Positions 29,098 through 38,352 of a stretch of DNA of 64,000 nt are shown here, piece after piece. This DNA is from Prostheceraeus crozeri (lineage: Eukaryota; Platyhelminthes; Polycladida; Euryleptidae), in assembly GCA_907163375.1 (NCBI GenBank), contig CAJQUW010007445.1, positions 79,787-143,786 of the forward strand, read 5' to 3'. The notes under the pieces were generated by a model, which saw nothing but the letters and a program-made list of their open reading frames with translations, made no database searches and had not been told where the DNA came from. The translations under genes were made by a program, and so were the position numbers. Position 1 is the first letter of the stretch. The number at the start of each line of letters is the position of its first letter.

Positions 29098-32000
29098 CTA
29101 TCTGTAATCAACGACATGGTCACCTTGAAAAATAGGTCTTTTAGTCACGCGACTACTCCTTCGGGGTACCGCCTCAGAATCAATTTCGACATCGCTATCA
29201 TTCGTCAAAGAGCAGTATTTCGTTTCTAAGTCGACTTCGGTAGATTCCCTGCAATAAGGTACCAGTCTTAAATGCGATACATGACGAGAGACATTTATAT
29301 CATCTAACTCAACTGAAACACTCGAAATGATTTTTGTCACGACGTGTGGACCGCTCCAAACGTCATCACATCGGGAGGAAGGAGGCTTAAGAAAAACTTT
29401 ATCGCCAACAAGAAAAGGATTACGGTCTTTATCAAAGTAATTATCGTTTACCTCGTAATTCAATTTGGGTCGTTCTATCTCAATGCGATCAGCTGTAACA
29501 TCCGGCTTTCTAGACTTCGCACAGAAAACTAATTCGTAAGGTGTTGAATCGTTTTTACCTTTTGTATTGTTAACCCAGAAAACGGCCTCTGCGAGGGATT
29601 TTCCTGTACGCTTTACGGTTCTCTTAACGGTACGATGAACCCGCTCAACCACCGAGTTTCCCTGGGGCCTATAAGCGGAAGTCAAGACCTGTTGAACTTT
29701 CCACTTATCTAACAGCTCATTAAACTCGCGGCTACGGAAAACTGTCCCGTTATCACTCATTATGTACGCTGGGGGACCAAATTCTGCGAAGATCTGTTCA
29801 ATGTTGAAAGCTATCTCAGTGGAGGATTCATTTCTTAAGCTACGCCAGATTGTAAATCTGGAAGCAGTATCGATAACGGATAAATAAGGTCTACCGTCTA
29901 CATGAGTTACATCAGTGCCTAAAACTTCCCAAACATTATTCGCGGATATCGATCCTTTGTCCCAACTAAAGCGATTCGAAGGGTCTATGCGGGTACAAGT
30001 TGCACAATCGCCAATGACGGCCTTAATATCAGATTTTGAAACGGATTTATTTTTATACCGCTCTTTACATAATTCATATGTTCGATTCGTGCCAAAATGG
30101 TTGATTTCATGAACAAACTTGATGTCAGCGTAATCAACGCTATCTAGTTTCTCCCTGACCCATGAATTAGGCACTCTAGTCAATGAATCTGCTTTGTTTA
30201 AACTTGACTCAATCCAAACGACCTGTACTGCCAACTGTTCCTCACGGATAATGTCTGAAATAATATTAAGTCTACGCTTAATCAAAACTTCTGCGAGTGC
30301 ACGAGTCTTAACATTTCTTGTCTTATGAATAACAGATTGCAACCATCTATAAACTGAGATGGAGTCAGTTTTGATCGTAATGTCCCTCTTACCCCATTTT
30401 AAGGCAAGATTCAGGCCTTTGATAGCTGCGTCTAATTCAGACCGGTTTATATGCGTAGCATCATCCTTCGGGCGCAGCCAAGCCGCATCCTCGACCACCT
30501 GACCTTCAACCTCTAAATAAACCCCGTAGGCTAGAGAACTGGAGTCAGTCCAGACCGTGATTGGAGCTTTAGGATCAACCTCCCACATGCCTCCGACAGG
30601 GTCAGACACTTTCAGTCGAACATCTATTTCTCGAATCAAACTCATTATTTTTTCCGAAACTGGGTCATCCCACCTAGTATGATCTTCGGCAGTGCACCGC
30701 TGTACAAACGCGCAGGCGACTCGAAGCCATCCCGCCACGGGGTAATGTCCTAAACATTCTCCTATGTACTTATGTGCTTCACGCCGCGTAAGAATGTTAG
30801 CTATTAAGGGCAGAGAACCGTCTCTGCGCCATCTCAACCCTGAGTCCACACATAGTCCCAGTAATCTAACGTCTCCTTTACCAACTTTTTGTGACTCTTT
30901 TGTTATAAGGCCCCAATTATTCAGATGGGACCTGACCTTTTCGCATGAGACAACCGATTCAGAGACATATATATCGTCAATGTAACTAGAAGTACCTTCC
31001 TTGATTTTCTGGTCACCCTGCAATACTCGTGTAACTATAGCTGTCATTATTTTTGAGGCTGAGGCCAAGCCGAAACCAAGCCTCGTCAACAGAAAGTCAC
31101 TTCCTTTCCACCTAACAGCTTGGTATGTCCATAAACTCGGATCAATTTCTACCTGTAGATAGGCACGCTTCAAATCAATAATAGAACACTTAGGCCCCAG
31201 TTGCCGCCACTGACGCAACGTGTCAGCACAAGTAGGAGTAGCTTCAGCAGTATGAGACTCAATGGATTCGTTTAAACTTCTATAGTCCAAGACAGGGCGA
31301 ACTTTAACGGTATCGCCCTTCTGCTGACGCACAGCAATAATCGGTAAGTACCTTTTTATTTTCCCATGGAAACTTACGTCATGCCTTACTAATATGCCCT
31401 CATTAATCCAGTCATTTATTTCAGCATCACACGGTGATTTATCCTGCTCATCGATAATATTATACGGTATCTTACAATCGGATCCTGGTTCTAAATTTTG
31501 TCTCCAATTCCACCTTACGCACCATCTACTTCCATTAAAAGTAGCAACAAAATCCTTATCATGAATATCATCACTATGCAATACCGAAACTACAGGCCCT
31601 TTACTATAGGGAAAATCTACTTTTAGCTCAGTACCTGGACGTACGCGTGGATGTAATATTAAACCCGTTCTCTCAAATACATTCGAACCCAAAATGATAT
31701 CAATACCAGTAGGTAGATCAGTTTCTAAGACTACATATGCATTAATGGGTCCCAGCTCTTCATTATTATCAGTTATCACACTACTCAAAACAACATACGT
31801 ATACGCACATACATTATGCCTACCAAAAGATTGAAGACTAATGTAGGACCTAGACCGACTCTCATTCCCAACCACATGCTCACCAATGACAGAAGTCACA
31901 GATCCAGTGTCGATCAGCGCGTTCATCCTTTGCCCATTGACATTCATTGGACGTGAGATTTGTGCACCGGTGATTTCCGTCGCCGCAGCCATGCTCGCAC

Positions 32001-32703
32001 TTGCCTGTTGTTGACGGTGTGGGCAAAATCGCTGAATATGCCCTTTCTCGTTACAAAAGAAACAGGTGATAATACAGCTGGCCTTCTCATGGCCAAAGCG
32101 GCGACAGCCTTGACAGCGAACCATTTGCTTGGAGACTTTCATTTGGCTGTTTTGCGGACCCATCGTCGCAGCGACTGCGGTGGGTAAGGCATCTCGAGTT
32201 GCCAAAAGCGCCTTCGCCGTAGACAGAACATCTTGGAGCTTCATATCTTCGCCGTCTTGGATATACACCTTCTCCTTTACATCAGCTGGTAACGCATCGA
32301 TCACAGCTAACGATACCAGCTCCTCATCAGGATCTTTGCCAGTGATAACCTTCAACAATGTCTTTGCATCATCTGCGATGATGTCGATCTGTTCGCCAGG
32401 CCACAAACGGAGGGATTTGAGTTTTAGCCAGGCACTTGCCTTGTTAAGTCCATAAACTCTCTTCAAAGCCTTCATCACAACTTTAAAGTCATTTTTATCT
32501 GTTGGCTCCAATTGATCCCAGGTCGCGAAAGCAGGACCATCCAAAAATAGAGGCATCATTCGAGCCATCTCAGCCTCTAAATCCTTTGGGGCGGTTACTA
32601 TAGACACCGCTGTCTCGTATCGTCTGAACCATTGATCAATATTTTCATCACGCTCACCCTTGAATCTCTTCACGATATCGACCAACTTTAACGAGCCGCT
32701 CAT
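29098..32703 (-). CDS. Gypsy gag-pol polyprotein
   Basis: One continuous frame from MSGSLKLVDIV (32703), about 1,200 aa. Blocks in order: a gag-like helical region; two zinc knuckles, CQGCRRFGHEKASC and CFFCNEKGHIQRFC; aspartic protease ALIDTGSVTSV; RT with YIDDIYVSE; RNase H with VWTDSSSLAYGVYL; an HHCC-like linker; and integrase with GTDVTHVDG, IMSDNGTVF and VVERVHRT. Gag and pol share one frame, as in several Gypsy lineages. No chromodomain and no envelope gene were seen. It appears whole. Confidence 0.93.
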   Translation of the reverse strand: MSGSLKLVDIVKRFKGERDENIDQWFRRYETAVSIVTAPKDLEAEMARMMPLFLDGPAFATWDQLEPTDKNDFKVVMKALKRVYGLNKASAWLKLKSLRLWPGEQIDIIADDAKTLLKVITGKDPDEELVSLAVIDALPADVKEKVYIQDGEDMKLQDVLSTAKALLATRDALPTAVAATMGPQNSQMKVSKQMVRCQGCRRFGHEKASCIITCFFCNEKGHIQRFCPHRQQQASASMAAATEITGAQISRPMNVNGQRMNALIDTGSVTSVIGEHVVGNESRSRSYISLQSFGRHNVCAYTYVVLSSVITDNNEELGPINAYVVLETDLPTGIDIILGSNVFERTGLILHPRVRPGTELKVDFPYSKGPVVSVLHSDDIHDKDFVATFNGSRWCVRWNWRQNLEPGSDCKIPYNIIDEQDKSPCDAEINDWINEGILVRHDVSFHGKIKRYLPIIAVRQQKGDTVKVRPVLDYRSLNESIESHTAEATPTCADTLRQWRQLGPKCSIIDLKRAYLQVEIDPSLWTYQAVRWKGSDFLLTRLGFGLASASKIMTAIVTRVLQGDQKIKEGTSSYIDDIYVSESVVSCEKVRSHLNNWGLITKESQKVGKGDVRLLGLCVDSGLRWRRDGSLPLIANILTRREAHKYIGECLGHYPVAGWLRVACAFVQRCTAEDHTRWDDPVSEKIMSLIREIDVRLKVSDPVGGMWEVDPKAPITVWTDSSSLAYGVYLEVEGQVVEDAAWLRPKDDATHINRSELDAAIKGLNLALKWGKRDITIKTDSISVYRWLQSVIHKTRNVKTRALAEVLIKRRLNIISDIIREEQLAVQVVWIESSLNKADSLTRVPNSWVREKLDSVDYADIKFVHEINHFGTNRTYELCKERYKNKSVSKSDIKAVIGDCATCTRIDPSNRFSWDKGSISANNVWEVLGTDVTHVDGRPYLSVIDTASRFTIWRSLRNESSTEIAFNIEQIFAEFGPPAYIMSDNGTVFRSREFNELLDKWKVQQVLTSAYRPQGNSVVERVHRTVKRTVKRTGKSLAEAVFWVNNTKGKNDSTPYELVFCAKSRKPDVTADRIEIERPKLNYEVNDNYFDKDRNPFLVGDKVFLKPPSSRCDDVWSGPHVVTKIISSVSVELDDINVSRHVSHLRLVPYCRESTEVDLETKYCSLTNDSDVEIDSEAVPRRSSRVTKRPIFQGDHVVDYR

Positions 32704-32732
32704 GTTCAGCAAGACAAACGGCCGTGATAGCT

Positions 32733-32971
32733 TGTAAGTAAAAACGCGAATTCCAAATAGCAAAGACGCACTTTATTTGCAGACGTGGATATTTATACCT
32801 GTATAACAATGGCATAAAACAACTCACGAAACATGCACAATAATGAAATGTTATTATCATGAAACGTCACCAGAACACTTGATAATAGGATGTCAGGCAT
32901 GCGGTCGAGAGTCGGATTGCTATGTCCTAAGACAGTGAACAATAGAGAATTAGAAATACAACACGCTCACA
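32733..32971 (-). repeat. Gypsy 5' LTR (right copy)
   Basis: 239 bp, matching the left copy. The presumed primer-binding site should begin at 32732 going leftward (AGCTATCACGGCCG on the minus strand); it does not match the tRNA primers I know by heart. Confidence 0.92.
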
Positions 32972-33060
32972 AAAAAAAATTAAGAAGATAAAAAAAAATT
33001 AAGAAGATAAAAAAAATTAAGAAGATAAAAAAAAATTAAGAAGATAAAAAAAATTGTTTT
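32972..33060. repeat. short AT-rich tandem repeat
   Basis: About five units of AAAAAATTAAGAAGAT, 17-19 bp each. One unit also lies left of the Gypsy element at 28770-28790, showing that Gypsy landed inside this array. Confidence 0.85.
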
Positions 33061-33090
33061 ACCGAAAAAGAAACAAAGGTCCTGAGGTTA

Positions 33091-33633
33091 TTACCGAATC
33101 ATACTAGGACTTAGATATATTCCAGAACCATCTTTAGTTTCTTTAATTTCAATTAAATCATCAACATTGTGGAGAATATTTTTAAGAACTCGTTTTCCTT
33201 CATCAACTAATTTTAATTTACTAATAAAATTATCTACTACTCCTTTTCCTTCGGGCGAAGCCCTAGAAGACATCTCCGATGTTCCATGAACCGATGTCCC
33301 TTCACCCCTAGCAACTTTCTCTAACTCTCTATTATGTCGTTTTTGTTCTTCTAATGCTGCCTTCTCTGATTTATTTTTATTTACTGCTTGGACAATACCA
33401 GCTGTCCCACCTGCAACACTTCCTGCTGCTGCTATGCCACCTATTATTAGTGGAATTAATGGGAGAATCCCGCCATTCTTTTCTTCTTGTAATTGAATAT
33501 TCTCTATCATTGGTTTACTTATGTAATACTTTTTTTTATTAATAGTAATAGTTTTAGGGGTATTTTTGTCAACAATATTACGTAATTTTAATTCAACAGT
33601 TTTATTATTAATATTACTTTTCGCTTGCGACAT
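33091..33633 (-). CDS. membrane-active minor virion protein candidate (180 aa)
   Basis: A central segment at residues ~55-85 is strongly hydrophobic and glycine-rich (GGILPLIPLIIGGIAAAGSV), a likely membrane-inserting helix pair. A charged coiled region (KSEKAALEEQKRHNRELEK) follows. A double-hairpin repeat (33253-33282) sits in frame and encodes MSSRASP near residue 122. No family was identified. Its place next to the capsid gene and its composition suggest a capsid-interior, membrane-disrupting protein (pVI-like role), by inference. Confidence 0.65.
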   Translation of the reverse strand: MSQAKSNINNKTVELKLRNIVDKNTPKTITINKKKYYISKPMIENIQLQEEKNGGILPLIPLIIGGIAAAGSVAGGTAGIVQAVNKNKSEKAALEEQKRHNRELEKVARGEGTSVHGTSEMSSRASPEGKGVVDNFISKLKLVDEGKRVLKNILHNVDDLIEIKETKDGSGIYLSPSMIR

Positions 33634-33639
33634 TTTTAA

Positions 33640-33779
33640 TAAAAAAATTTTAAGTTATCAAAAATTTAAATCTATTCTAGTTACCAAAAAATTTTAAGTT
33701 ACCAAAAATTTTAATCTATTCTAGTTATGAAAAAATTTTAATTAACCTATCGGAGCAAAGCTCCTCTGGCTTTAGCGCT
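33640..33779. repeat. AT-rich direct repeats and double hairpin
   Basis: Repeats of AAAATTTTAAGTTACCAAAAA and TTTAAATCTATTCTAGTTA occupy 33640-33740. At 33752-33785 are the hairpins GGAGCAAAGCTCC and GGCTTTAGCGCTTTAGCC, running into the stop codon of the capsid gene. Confidence 0.7.
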
Positions 33780-35114
33780 TTAGCCGATCCTAACCATCTT
33801 TCCATTAAGAATTTCAATAGAATATTTTGCATCTTCTAGCAATAAACCATAAGCCATCAATGAAGTTGTGGAATCTTTCTTTTCAATATTAATTGTTACA
33901 TCACAACCATTTTTAATAATATCTTCAGATTGTGCACTTAAATCGAAACAGAAAATTGGATATAAATGTCTCCAATCTCCAGGAGTTAATTGTGGTTCAA
34001 CTCCAAATTCTATACAAAGATTTCTATAAGCATCATATCCTTCCATAAATTGATTATTGGTATCATCGAATCTTAATGGATCAATTGGATATCGAGTTTG
34101 ATTTAATGAAACTTGTAAACTTCGAATTGTATTAATATGAAAAATATTATTGTTCTTATCAAAACTTGGAGAATTATTTCTTTGAAATGTTAGTAATAAA
34201 TATCTTGGTGTATTCGCAGTTCTAGTAAAATGCCAGTTAAATCTTTGTTCGGAAAAAGTTACTGAACTAGCAGTTCTCTTTAGAAAATTAACTGGAATTG
34301 GTTTGTTAGTATTTAATCTTTTTGCAATAGCTGTTTCAACCTCTAAACTAGGAGTAATATGCTTAATCCACCATTCAAGTCTATCAATTTTTAAATATGC
34401 TTTTTTCCCAGTCTTACCAAAAAAGATTAATTCATTATTTGCTGTACGATGAATTATTAATTTAAATTTTAATTGATATGATATTTTATCATAATCTAAA
34501 TAACCGAATAATGGAGACAATGACCAATTTACTGTCTGTTTACTTTTTTTGTTAAATTCACGTCTTTCTTTATATGCTTCATTATTTGTTTTATTTAAAT
34601 GTTTTGCAATATTTTCTACATCTTTCGCAATTCCTGCGGCATCTGTTCCAGCGTGAGTTAAATCATCAATAATTATACCATCATTAGTATCAGGAAACCA
34701 ACCTTCGATTTCATGCTTTTTATTATTTTCACCAATTGTTATAAATCTAAGCATTGTATCAATTACACCTGGGGAATCACTTATTGTTTCTATATTTTGA
34801 GTTGCAACATCTAAACGCATTTGTGTAAATAAACTTGGGAAAAAATTATTCTCTAGTGTAATATTATCGGTATCTGGTAATGGTGTTGTAAAATTAGCAT
34901 CACTATATAAAGAATATTCGCAGTGTAAAAATGAATCAGGTAAATATAAATAACTCTGCTGATTATCAACTTCAAAGATTAAATCTCCTCCAGTGTTTAC
35001 TCTACTGGAAGATCCGGGATTCATAGCAATTCTTATATAGTCATTCTTTTTTTGATTGTAACTGGTGAACGGAGGATCATCTAATCTAAATTTATTTTCG
35101 ATAAGCGAAGACAT
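33780..35114 (-). CDS. major capsid protein of Polinton B (double jelly-roll, hexon-like)
   Basis: A 444-aa protein with the Polinton/adintovirus capsid layout. It has an extended N-terminus (FRLDDPPFTSYNQKKNDYIR), strand-rich first jelly-roll (LIFEVDNQQSYLYLPDSFLH, LFTQMRLDVATQNIET), a central linker with WFPDTNDG, and a second jelly-roll (RLEWWIKHITPS, ending CDVTINIEKKDSTTSLMAYG). Trimers would tile the icosahedral shell. Length is normal for the family and the frame is whole. Its sequence is very different from that of element A. Confidence 0.85.
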   Translation of the reverse strand: MSSLIENKFRLDDPPFTSYNQKKNDYIRIAMNPGSSSRVNTGGDLIFEVDNQQSYLYLPDSFLHCEYSLYSDANFTTPLPDTDNITLENNFFPSLFTQMRLDVATQNIETISDSPGVIDTMLRFITIGENNKKHEIEGWFPDTNDGIIIDDLTHAGTDAAGIAKDVENIAKHLNKTNNEAYKERREFNKKSKQTVNWSLSPLFGYLDYDKISYQLKFKLIIHRTANNELIFFGKTGKKAYLKIDRLEWWIKHITPSLEVETAIAKRLNTNKPIPVNFLKRTASSVTFSEQRFNWHFTRTANTPRYLLLTFQRNNSPSFDKNNNIFHINTIRSLQVSLNQTRYPIDPLRFDDTNNQFMEGYDAYRNLCIEFGVEPQLTPGDWRHLYPIFCFDLSAQSEDIIKNGCDVTINIEKKDSTTSLMAYGLLLEDAKYSIEILNGKMVRIG

Positions 35115-35159
35115 TTTTATAAGAAATAATTTGACTTTTTGTTTTTCTCACAGATAGAA

Positions 35160-35251
35160 AAAAAATTTTATTAAATATAATTTTAGAATTTTACTAAATA
35201 TAATTTTAGAATTTTACTAAATATAATTTTAGAATTTTACTAAATATAATT
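35160..35251. repeat. 23-bp tandem repeat
   Basis: Four copies of a TTTTACTAAATATAATTTTAG-like unit between the capsid gene start and the next gene's end. Confidence 0.8.
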
Positions 35252-35773
35252 TTAGAATTTTGCTAGACCAGCTCCGCTACAGCTTTGCTGGTTAGACAGA
35301 AGGTTGCTGCTCACGCCATTACCTCTTATTTCTTCAATTGTTTTTTCATTTTGTTTACTATTACCCTCTACAGCAATGTTAGCAATTTTGTTTTTTGTTT
35401 CATCTGAAAGTTTTTTTAATTTTTTTAGTTCTTCAGAATCATTCTTGAGTTTACGAATAGCTTCTAGTTGTTTTAATTCGTTTTGTGATTTAACAGCATT
35501 TGATATTGCACTAGCTGTACTACCTATAGCAGCTGCTCCTTTTGCAGCAGATGTAATCAAATCTTTATTATTTTTAATTAAATTAACGATACTACCAATA
35601 CCAGAAAAGATGCCATCCCCTTCTTTTTGAACGGCACCTGCGGTGCCTAGGAACTTTTCTGTTCCGACTGTTTCTCTATTATCATAATGATAAACAGGAT
35701 TCATACGTGGTTCATGAGAAATTTTTTGATTTGAAGCAAAATGTTTAAGATTGTGTTTATAAATTATAGGCAT
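35252..35773 (-). CDS. minor virion protein candidate with amphipathic helix (173 aa)
   Basis: The N-terminus is HNLKHFASNQKISHEPRM. A Gly/Ala-rich amphipathic region (GIFSGIGSIVNLIKNN, AAKGAAAIGSTASAISNAV) at ~residues 55-95 could lyse membranes, and a charged coiled coil follows. Two double-hairpin repeats lie inside the coding sequence (35633-35665, encoding part of KFLGTAGAV, and ~35266-35292 at the C-terminus). No family assigned; a pVI-like virion role is inferred from composition and location. Confidence 0.6.
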   Translation of the reverse strand: MPIIYKHNLKHFASNQKISHEPRMNPVYHYDNRETVGTEKFLGTAGAVQKEGDGIFSGIGSIVNLIKNNKDLITSAAKGAAAIGSTASAISNAVKSQNELKQLEAIRKLKNDSEELKKLKKLSDETKNKIANIAVEGNSKQNEKTIEEIRGNGVSSNLLSNQQSCSGAGLAKF

Positions 35774-35825
35774 TTTTTAGTAATAAATTTGACTTTTTGG
35801 GAAAAATATAAATTATAAAAAATGT

Positions 35826-35999
35826 TTATTTTTTGTTCTTAACTTTTGCAGATTGCGTTTTTGGTTTAACTTTATCAGGAACCAAACCTGCATCAATCAT
35901 TCTTTTTATTCTATGATTTTCTTTCATAATATTTCTTTCTTTTATTAACTCTTCTAATTGTTTAATTCTTTTAAAATTATTAGCTCTAATTTTATCCAT
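35826..35999 (-). CDS. 57-aa protein, paralogue of the N-terminus of the 278-aa protein
   Basis: This short minus-strand frame starts MDKIRANNFKRIKQLEELIK and ends in a basic tail (KPKTQSAKVKNKK). Its first ~37 residues closely match MDKVRADNFKRIKQLDELIK at 45089-45925 on the opposite side of the element. It is either a stand-alone small protein or a duplicated fragment. The near-perfect maintenance of the reading frame in AT-rich DNA favours a coding role. Confidence 0.65.
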   Translation of the reverse strand: MDKIRANNFKRIKQLEELIKERNIMKENHRIKRMIDAGLVPDKVKPKTQSAKVKNKK

Positions 36000-36143
36000 T
36001 TTTTAAAATTATATACTTTTATATACTTTTATATTTTTAAAATTATATTTATATTTTTGTATTTTTTAAATTATATTTATATTTTTTATGATTCTTATTT
36101 TTTGTAGGTAAAAAATATTTAAGTTAATATTTACAATACTCGT

Positions 36144-37031
36144 TTAAGATTTACGTTTGTGAATGGACAACAACTTCGAGATAACTTTATTAATTGACTG
36201 TTGCACTTTATCTATTGCGTCAAGCAGCGTGTGATGTACTTTAATTTCTCTTCTATTAACTTGCATTTTCTGCTGATTAATCTTCAACGCCGTTTTAAGA
36301 GCATTTAACTTAATTTTAAGAACATCTAATTGTCTTTTAACAGCATCTAACTGTTCTTTATTTTCTTTAGAGTTTTCTTGTAAATTTTTCTTTAATTCAT
36401 TTTCTAAATTGATTTTAAGAGTTTTCATTTTATCAACTTTTTCATTAAGTGAGTTTACTTCATTTATTATTCTATTCATCTTTTTCATTTGTTGAGTAAT
36501 TTTAGAACTCAATTCATCAACACTTTTTTGGAATGTAGTTTGTAACTGTTTTAAATTTTTTTTAATTCTTTCAGGTAGTTTTTCTATTTCATCTTCTAAT
36601 TGTTCTTTTAACATTTTTATCTGATGTTTATTTTTAATTACAGCAGATTTTAAATTTATAGAAAGTAATATTAAAATTTTTGATTGTTCTGAAATCTTTT
36701 TAAAAAGTTTTGCTATATCTGCTTCTAGCTCTCTATCCTTTTTATCAAGTTTTAATAATTTTTCGTTTAATGATTTGTCATTAAGTTTAAGCAACTTTAA
36801 TTCGTTCATCAGCGGAACCAAAACATCGTTTATATATTTTTCTTTTAATTCATTGATTTGCGTATCAACATATTGTTTATTTGTTAACTCTGTATTTTGT
36901 TGTGGAAGAATAGAAAGATGCAATGGACCAGATAAAACGTCTCCAGTTTTCATAATATAATTTTCTATCTCTATTTCTAATTCACGATTATTCGGGATAT
37001 ATGCACCTCCACCAACATTTGGTAACATCAT
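36144..37031 (-). CDS. fibre/spike-like coiled-coil protein (295 aa)
   Basis: Residues ~25-60 read YIMKTGDVLSGPLHLS and then NKQYVDTQINELK. This is the 'GxLSGxLxL...xKxYVDxxI' pattern that heads phage and virus fibre proteins. The remaining ~220 residues are an almost unbroken Lys/Leu/Glu coiled coil (heptad pattern). No globular receptor-binding head is evident. A trimeric virion spike or stalk is the most natural reading, by inference. It starts MMLPNVGGGAYIPN; its 5' end overlaps nothing but lies 107 bases from the divergent zinc-finger gene. Confidence 0.7.
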   Translation of the reverse strand: MMLPNVGGGAYIPNNRELEIEIENYIMKTGDVLSGPLHLSILPQQNTELTNKQYVDTQINELKEKYINDVLVPLMNELKLLKLNDKSLNEKLLKLDKKDRELEADIAKLFKKISEQSKILILLSINLKSAVIKNKHQIKMLKEQLEDEIEKLPERIKKNLKQLQTTFQKSVDELSSKITQQMKKMNRIINEVNSLNEKVDKMKTLKINLENELKKNLQENSKENKEQLDAVKRQLDVLKIKLNALKTALKINQQKMQVNRREIKVHHTLLDAIDKVQQSINKVISKLLSIHKRKS

Positions 37032-37138
37032 TTTTAAACAATAAAAATAAAAGTTTTTCTGATTATAAAAAATACATAAATTATAAAAATAAAATTTTTC
37101 CTAATAAAAATAAAATTTTTCCTAATAAAAATAAAAAA

Positions 37139-37999
37139 ATGGAAATGACTCAAATTTGTCAAGTTTGCAATATGCGTTTTTTAAATCAAACACTATTATA
37201 TTCTCATATGAAAAACACACCATGTGGTATGCATATGAATCAATTACAACCTAATAATATACAACCTAATAATATTCAACCTAATAATAGTATTCAGAAT
37301 AATATTCAACCTAATAATATTCAATCAGAGCAACCATTACAAAGATTAAAGCATTTATTTATTTCAGATAAAGAACAAAATCTTTATACTGCTAGAATAA
37401 ATACACCTAGGCAAAATACACCTAAGCAAAATAATAATAATTATTTAGCACAAAATAATCCTTTTGTTCAAAATAATAATGTAGCTCAAAATAATTATGA
37501 TGATAAAAATAATAATGTAGCTCAAAATAATAATGTAGCTCAAAATAATTATATTGATAAAAATCAATTTGTTGAAAGTAATAACAAAAAAATATGTTCC
37601 GGATGTAATAAAAATATAACATCAAAAAATTTTGCTCGTCATTTAAAATTATGCGAACAACCAGAAGAGGTTAAAAAAAATAAAAAAGATAAATTAAAAG
37701 ATCAGTTATGTCGTAATTGTAATAAATATTTTACAAATCAAGGAATTACTAATCATTATAATTCTTGTATAAGTTCTACAAGACAATGTACAAGTTGTCA
37801 AATTACTAAACCTAAGACAGAGTTTTATGATAGTAAATATCAGTGTAAGGATTGTTTAAAAGAAAAAGTTAAATGTAGAGGTTGTCAAAAAATTATATTA
37901 AAGAAAAATTTTCAGCGACATGTAACACTATGTCCAAAACTTAATCAACATAATAATCAACATAATAATAATTTATGTCAAAATAATAATTTATGTTAA
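37139..37999 (+). CDS. Asn-rich zinc-finger protein (286 aa)
   Basis: The protein starts MEMTQICQVCNMRFLNQTLL with a C2H2-like finger (CxxC...H...C). A low-complexity Asn/Gln stretch with PNNIQ and NNNVAQN repeats follows (~residues 40-145). A cluster of CxxC motifs comes next: CSGCNKNITSKNFARH, CRNCNKYFTNQGITNH, CTSCQITKPKTEF, CKDC and CRGCQKIILKKNFQRH. Nucleic-acid binding is likely. It could be a transcription or replication factor of element B. The repeat-rich middle probably varies in length between copies. Confidence 0.75.
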   Translation: MEMTQICQVCNMRFLNQTLLYSHMKNTPCGMHMNQLQPNNIQPNNIQPNNSIQNNIQPNNIQSEQPLQRLKHLFISDKEQNLYTARINTPRQNTPKQNNNNYLAQNNPFVQNNNVAQNNYDDKNNNVAQNNNVAQNNYIDKNQFVESNNKKICSGCNKNITSKNFARHLKLCEQPEEVKKNKKDKLKDQLCRNCNKYFTNQGITNHYNSCISSTRQCTSCQITKPKTEFYDSKYQCKDCLKEKVKCRGCQKIILKKNFQRHVTLCPKLNQHNNQHNNNLCQNNNLC

Positions 38000-38018
38000 A
38001 ATAATAATTTATATTAGT

Positions 38019-38112
38019 ATTTCAACTAAAATAGTTGTATTTCAACTAAAATAGTTGTATTTCAACTAAAATAGTTGTATTTCAACTAAAATAGTTGTAT
38101 TTCAACTAAAAT
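38019..38112. repeat. 20-bp palindromic tandem repeat
   Basis: Five near-perfect copies of TATTTCAACTAAAATAGTTG. Each unit holds the inverted pair CAACTA/TAGTTG, so the array can form a row of small hairpins. Confidence 0.9.
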
Positions 38113-38182
38113 AATCTTATATATATTAAAATATTATTTTTTATAAAGAATAAAATATTATTTTATTAAAATATTCTTAAGC

Positions 38183-38309
38183 ATTCCGGAAGAGAGGAGA
38201 GGTTCGGAACATACTTCTTTTGAGTATAGGAACAAAAAGTCCGACACATTCCGGAGGTTCTACAGAGGTTAAAAACACTCATAAGAGTGTAAGAATGCGA
38301 GTCCGGAAT
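38183..38309. ncRNA. GC-rich, hairpin-dense non-coding island (candidate structured RNA)
   Basis: In very AT-rich surroundings this ~127-bp stretch is GC-richer and open in no frame. It is closed by ATTCCGGA (38183-38190) and TCCGGAAT (38302-38309). Inside are ATACT/AGTAT (38211-38227) and ACACTC/GAGTGT (38275-38290) stems and further CATTCCGG words. It may be a structured RNA or a compound of hairpin repeats upstream of the 521-aa ATPase gene. Confidence 0.4.
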
Positions 38310-38352
38310 TAAAAAAATAATAATTCCTAAATTTTTATTTTAAAAATAATAA

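Larger units (their letters stand above)
28791..32971 (-). mobile_element. Ty3/Gypsy LTR retrotransposon nested in Polinton B
   Basis: The 4.18-kb element has TG...CA LTRs of 239 bp at 28791-29029 and 32733-32971. They look identical, so insertion is recent. A-tracts at both edges are compatible with a 5-bp duplication (AAAAA). The internal order gag, protease, RT, RNase H, integrase places it in Ty3/Gypsy (Metaviridae). It looks whole. It is inserted into an (AAAAATTAAGAAGAT)n array between the integrase and a structural gene of element B, so it damaged no recognisable gene. Confidence 0.95.

Noticed and set aside
32129-32455. 108-codon plus-strand frame
   Set aside because: It is antisense to the Gypsy gag region and has no features of its own.
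35304-35630. 108-codon plus-strand Ser/Phe/Leu-rich frame
   Set aside because: It is antisense to a coiled-coil coding region. The hydrophobic appearance comes from reversed Lys/Glu codons.
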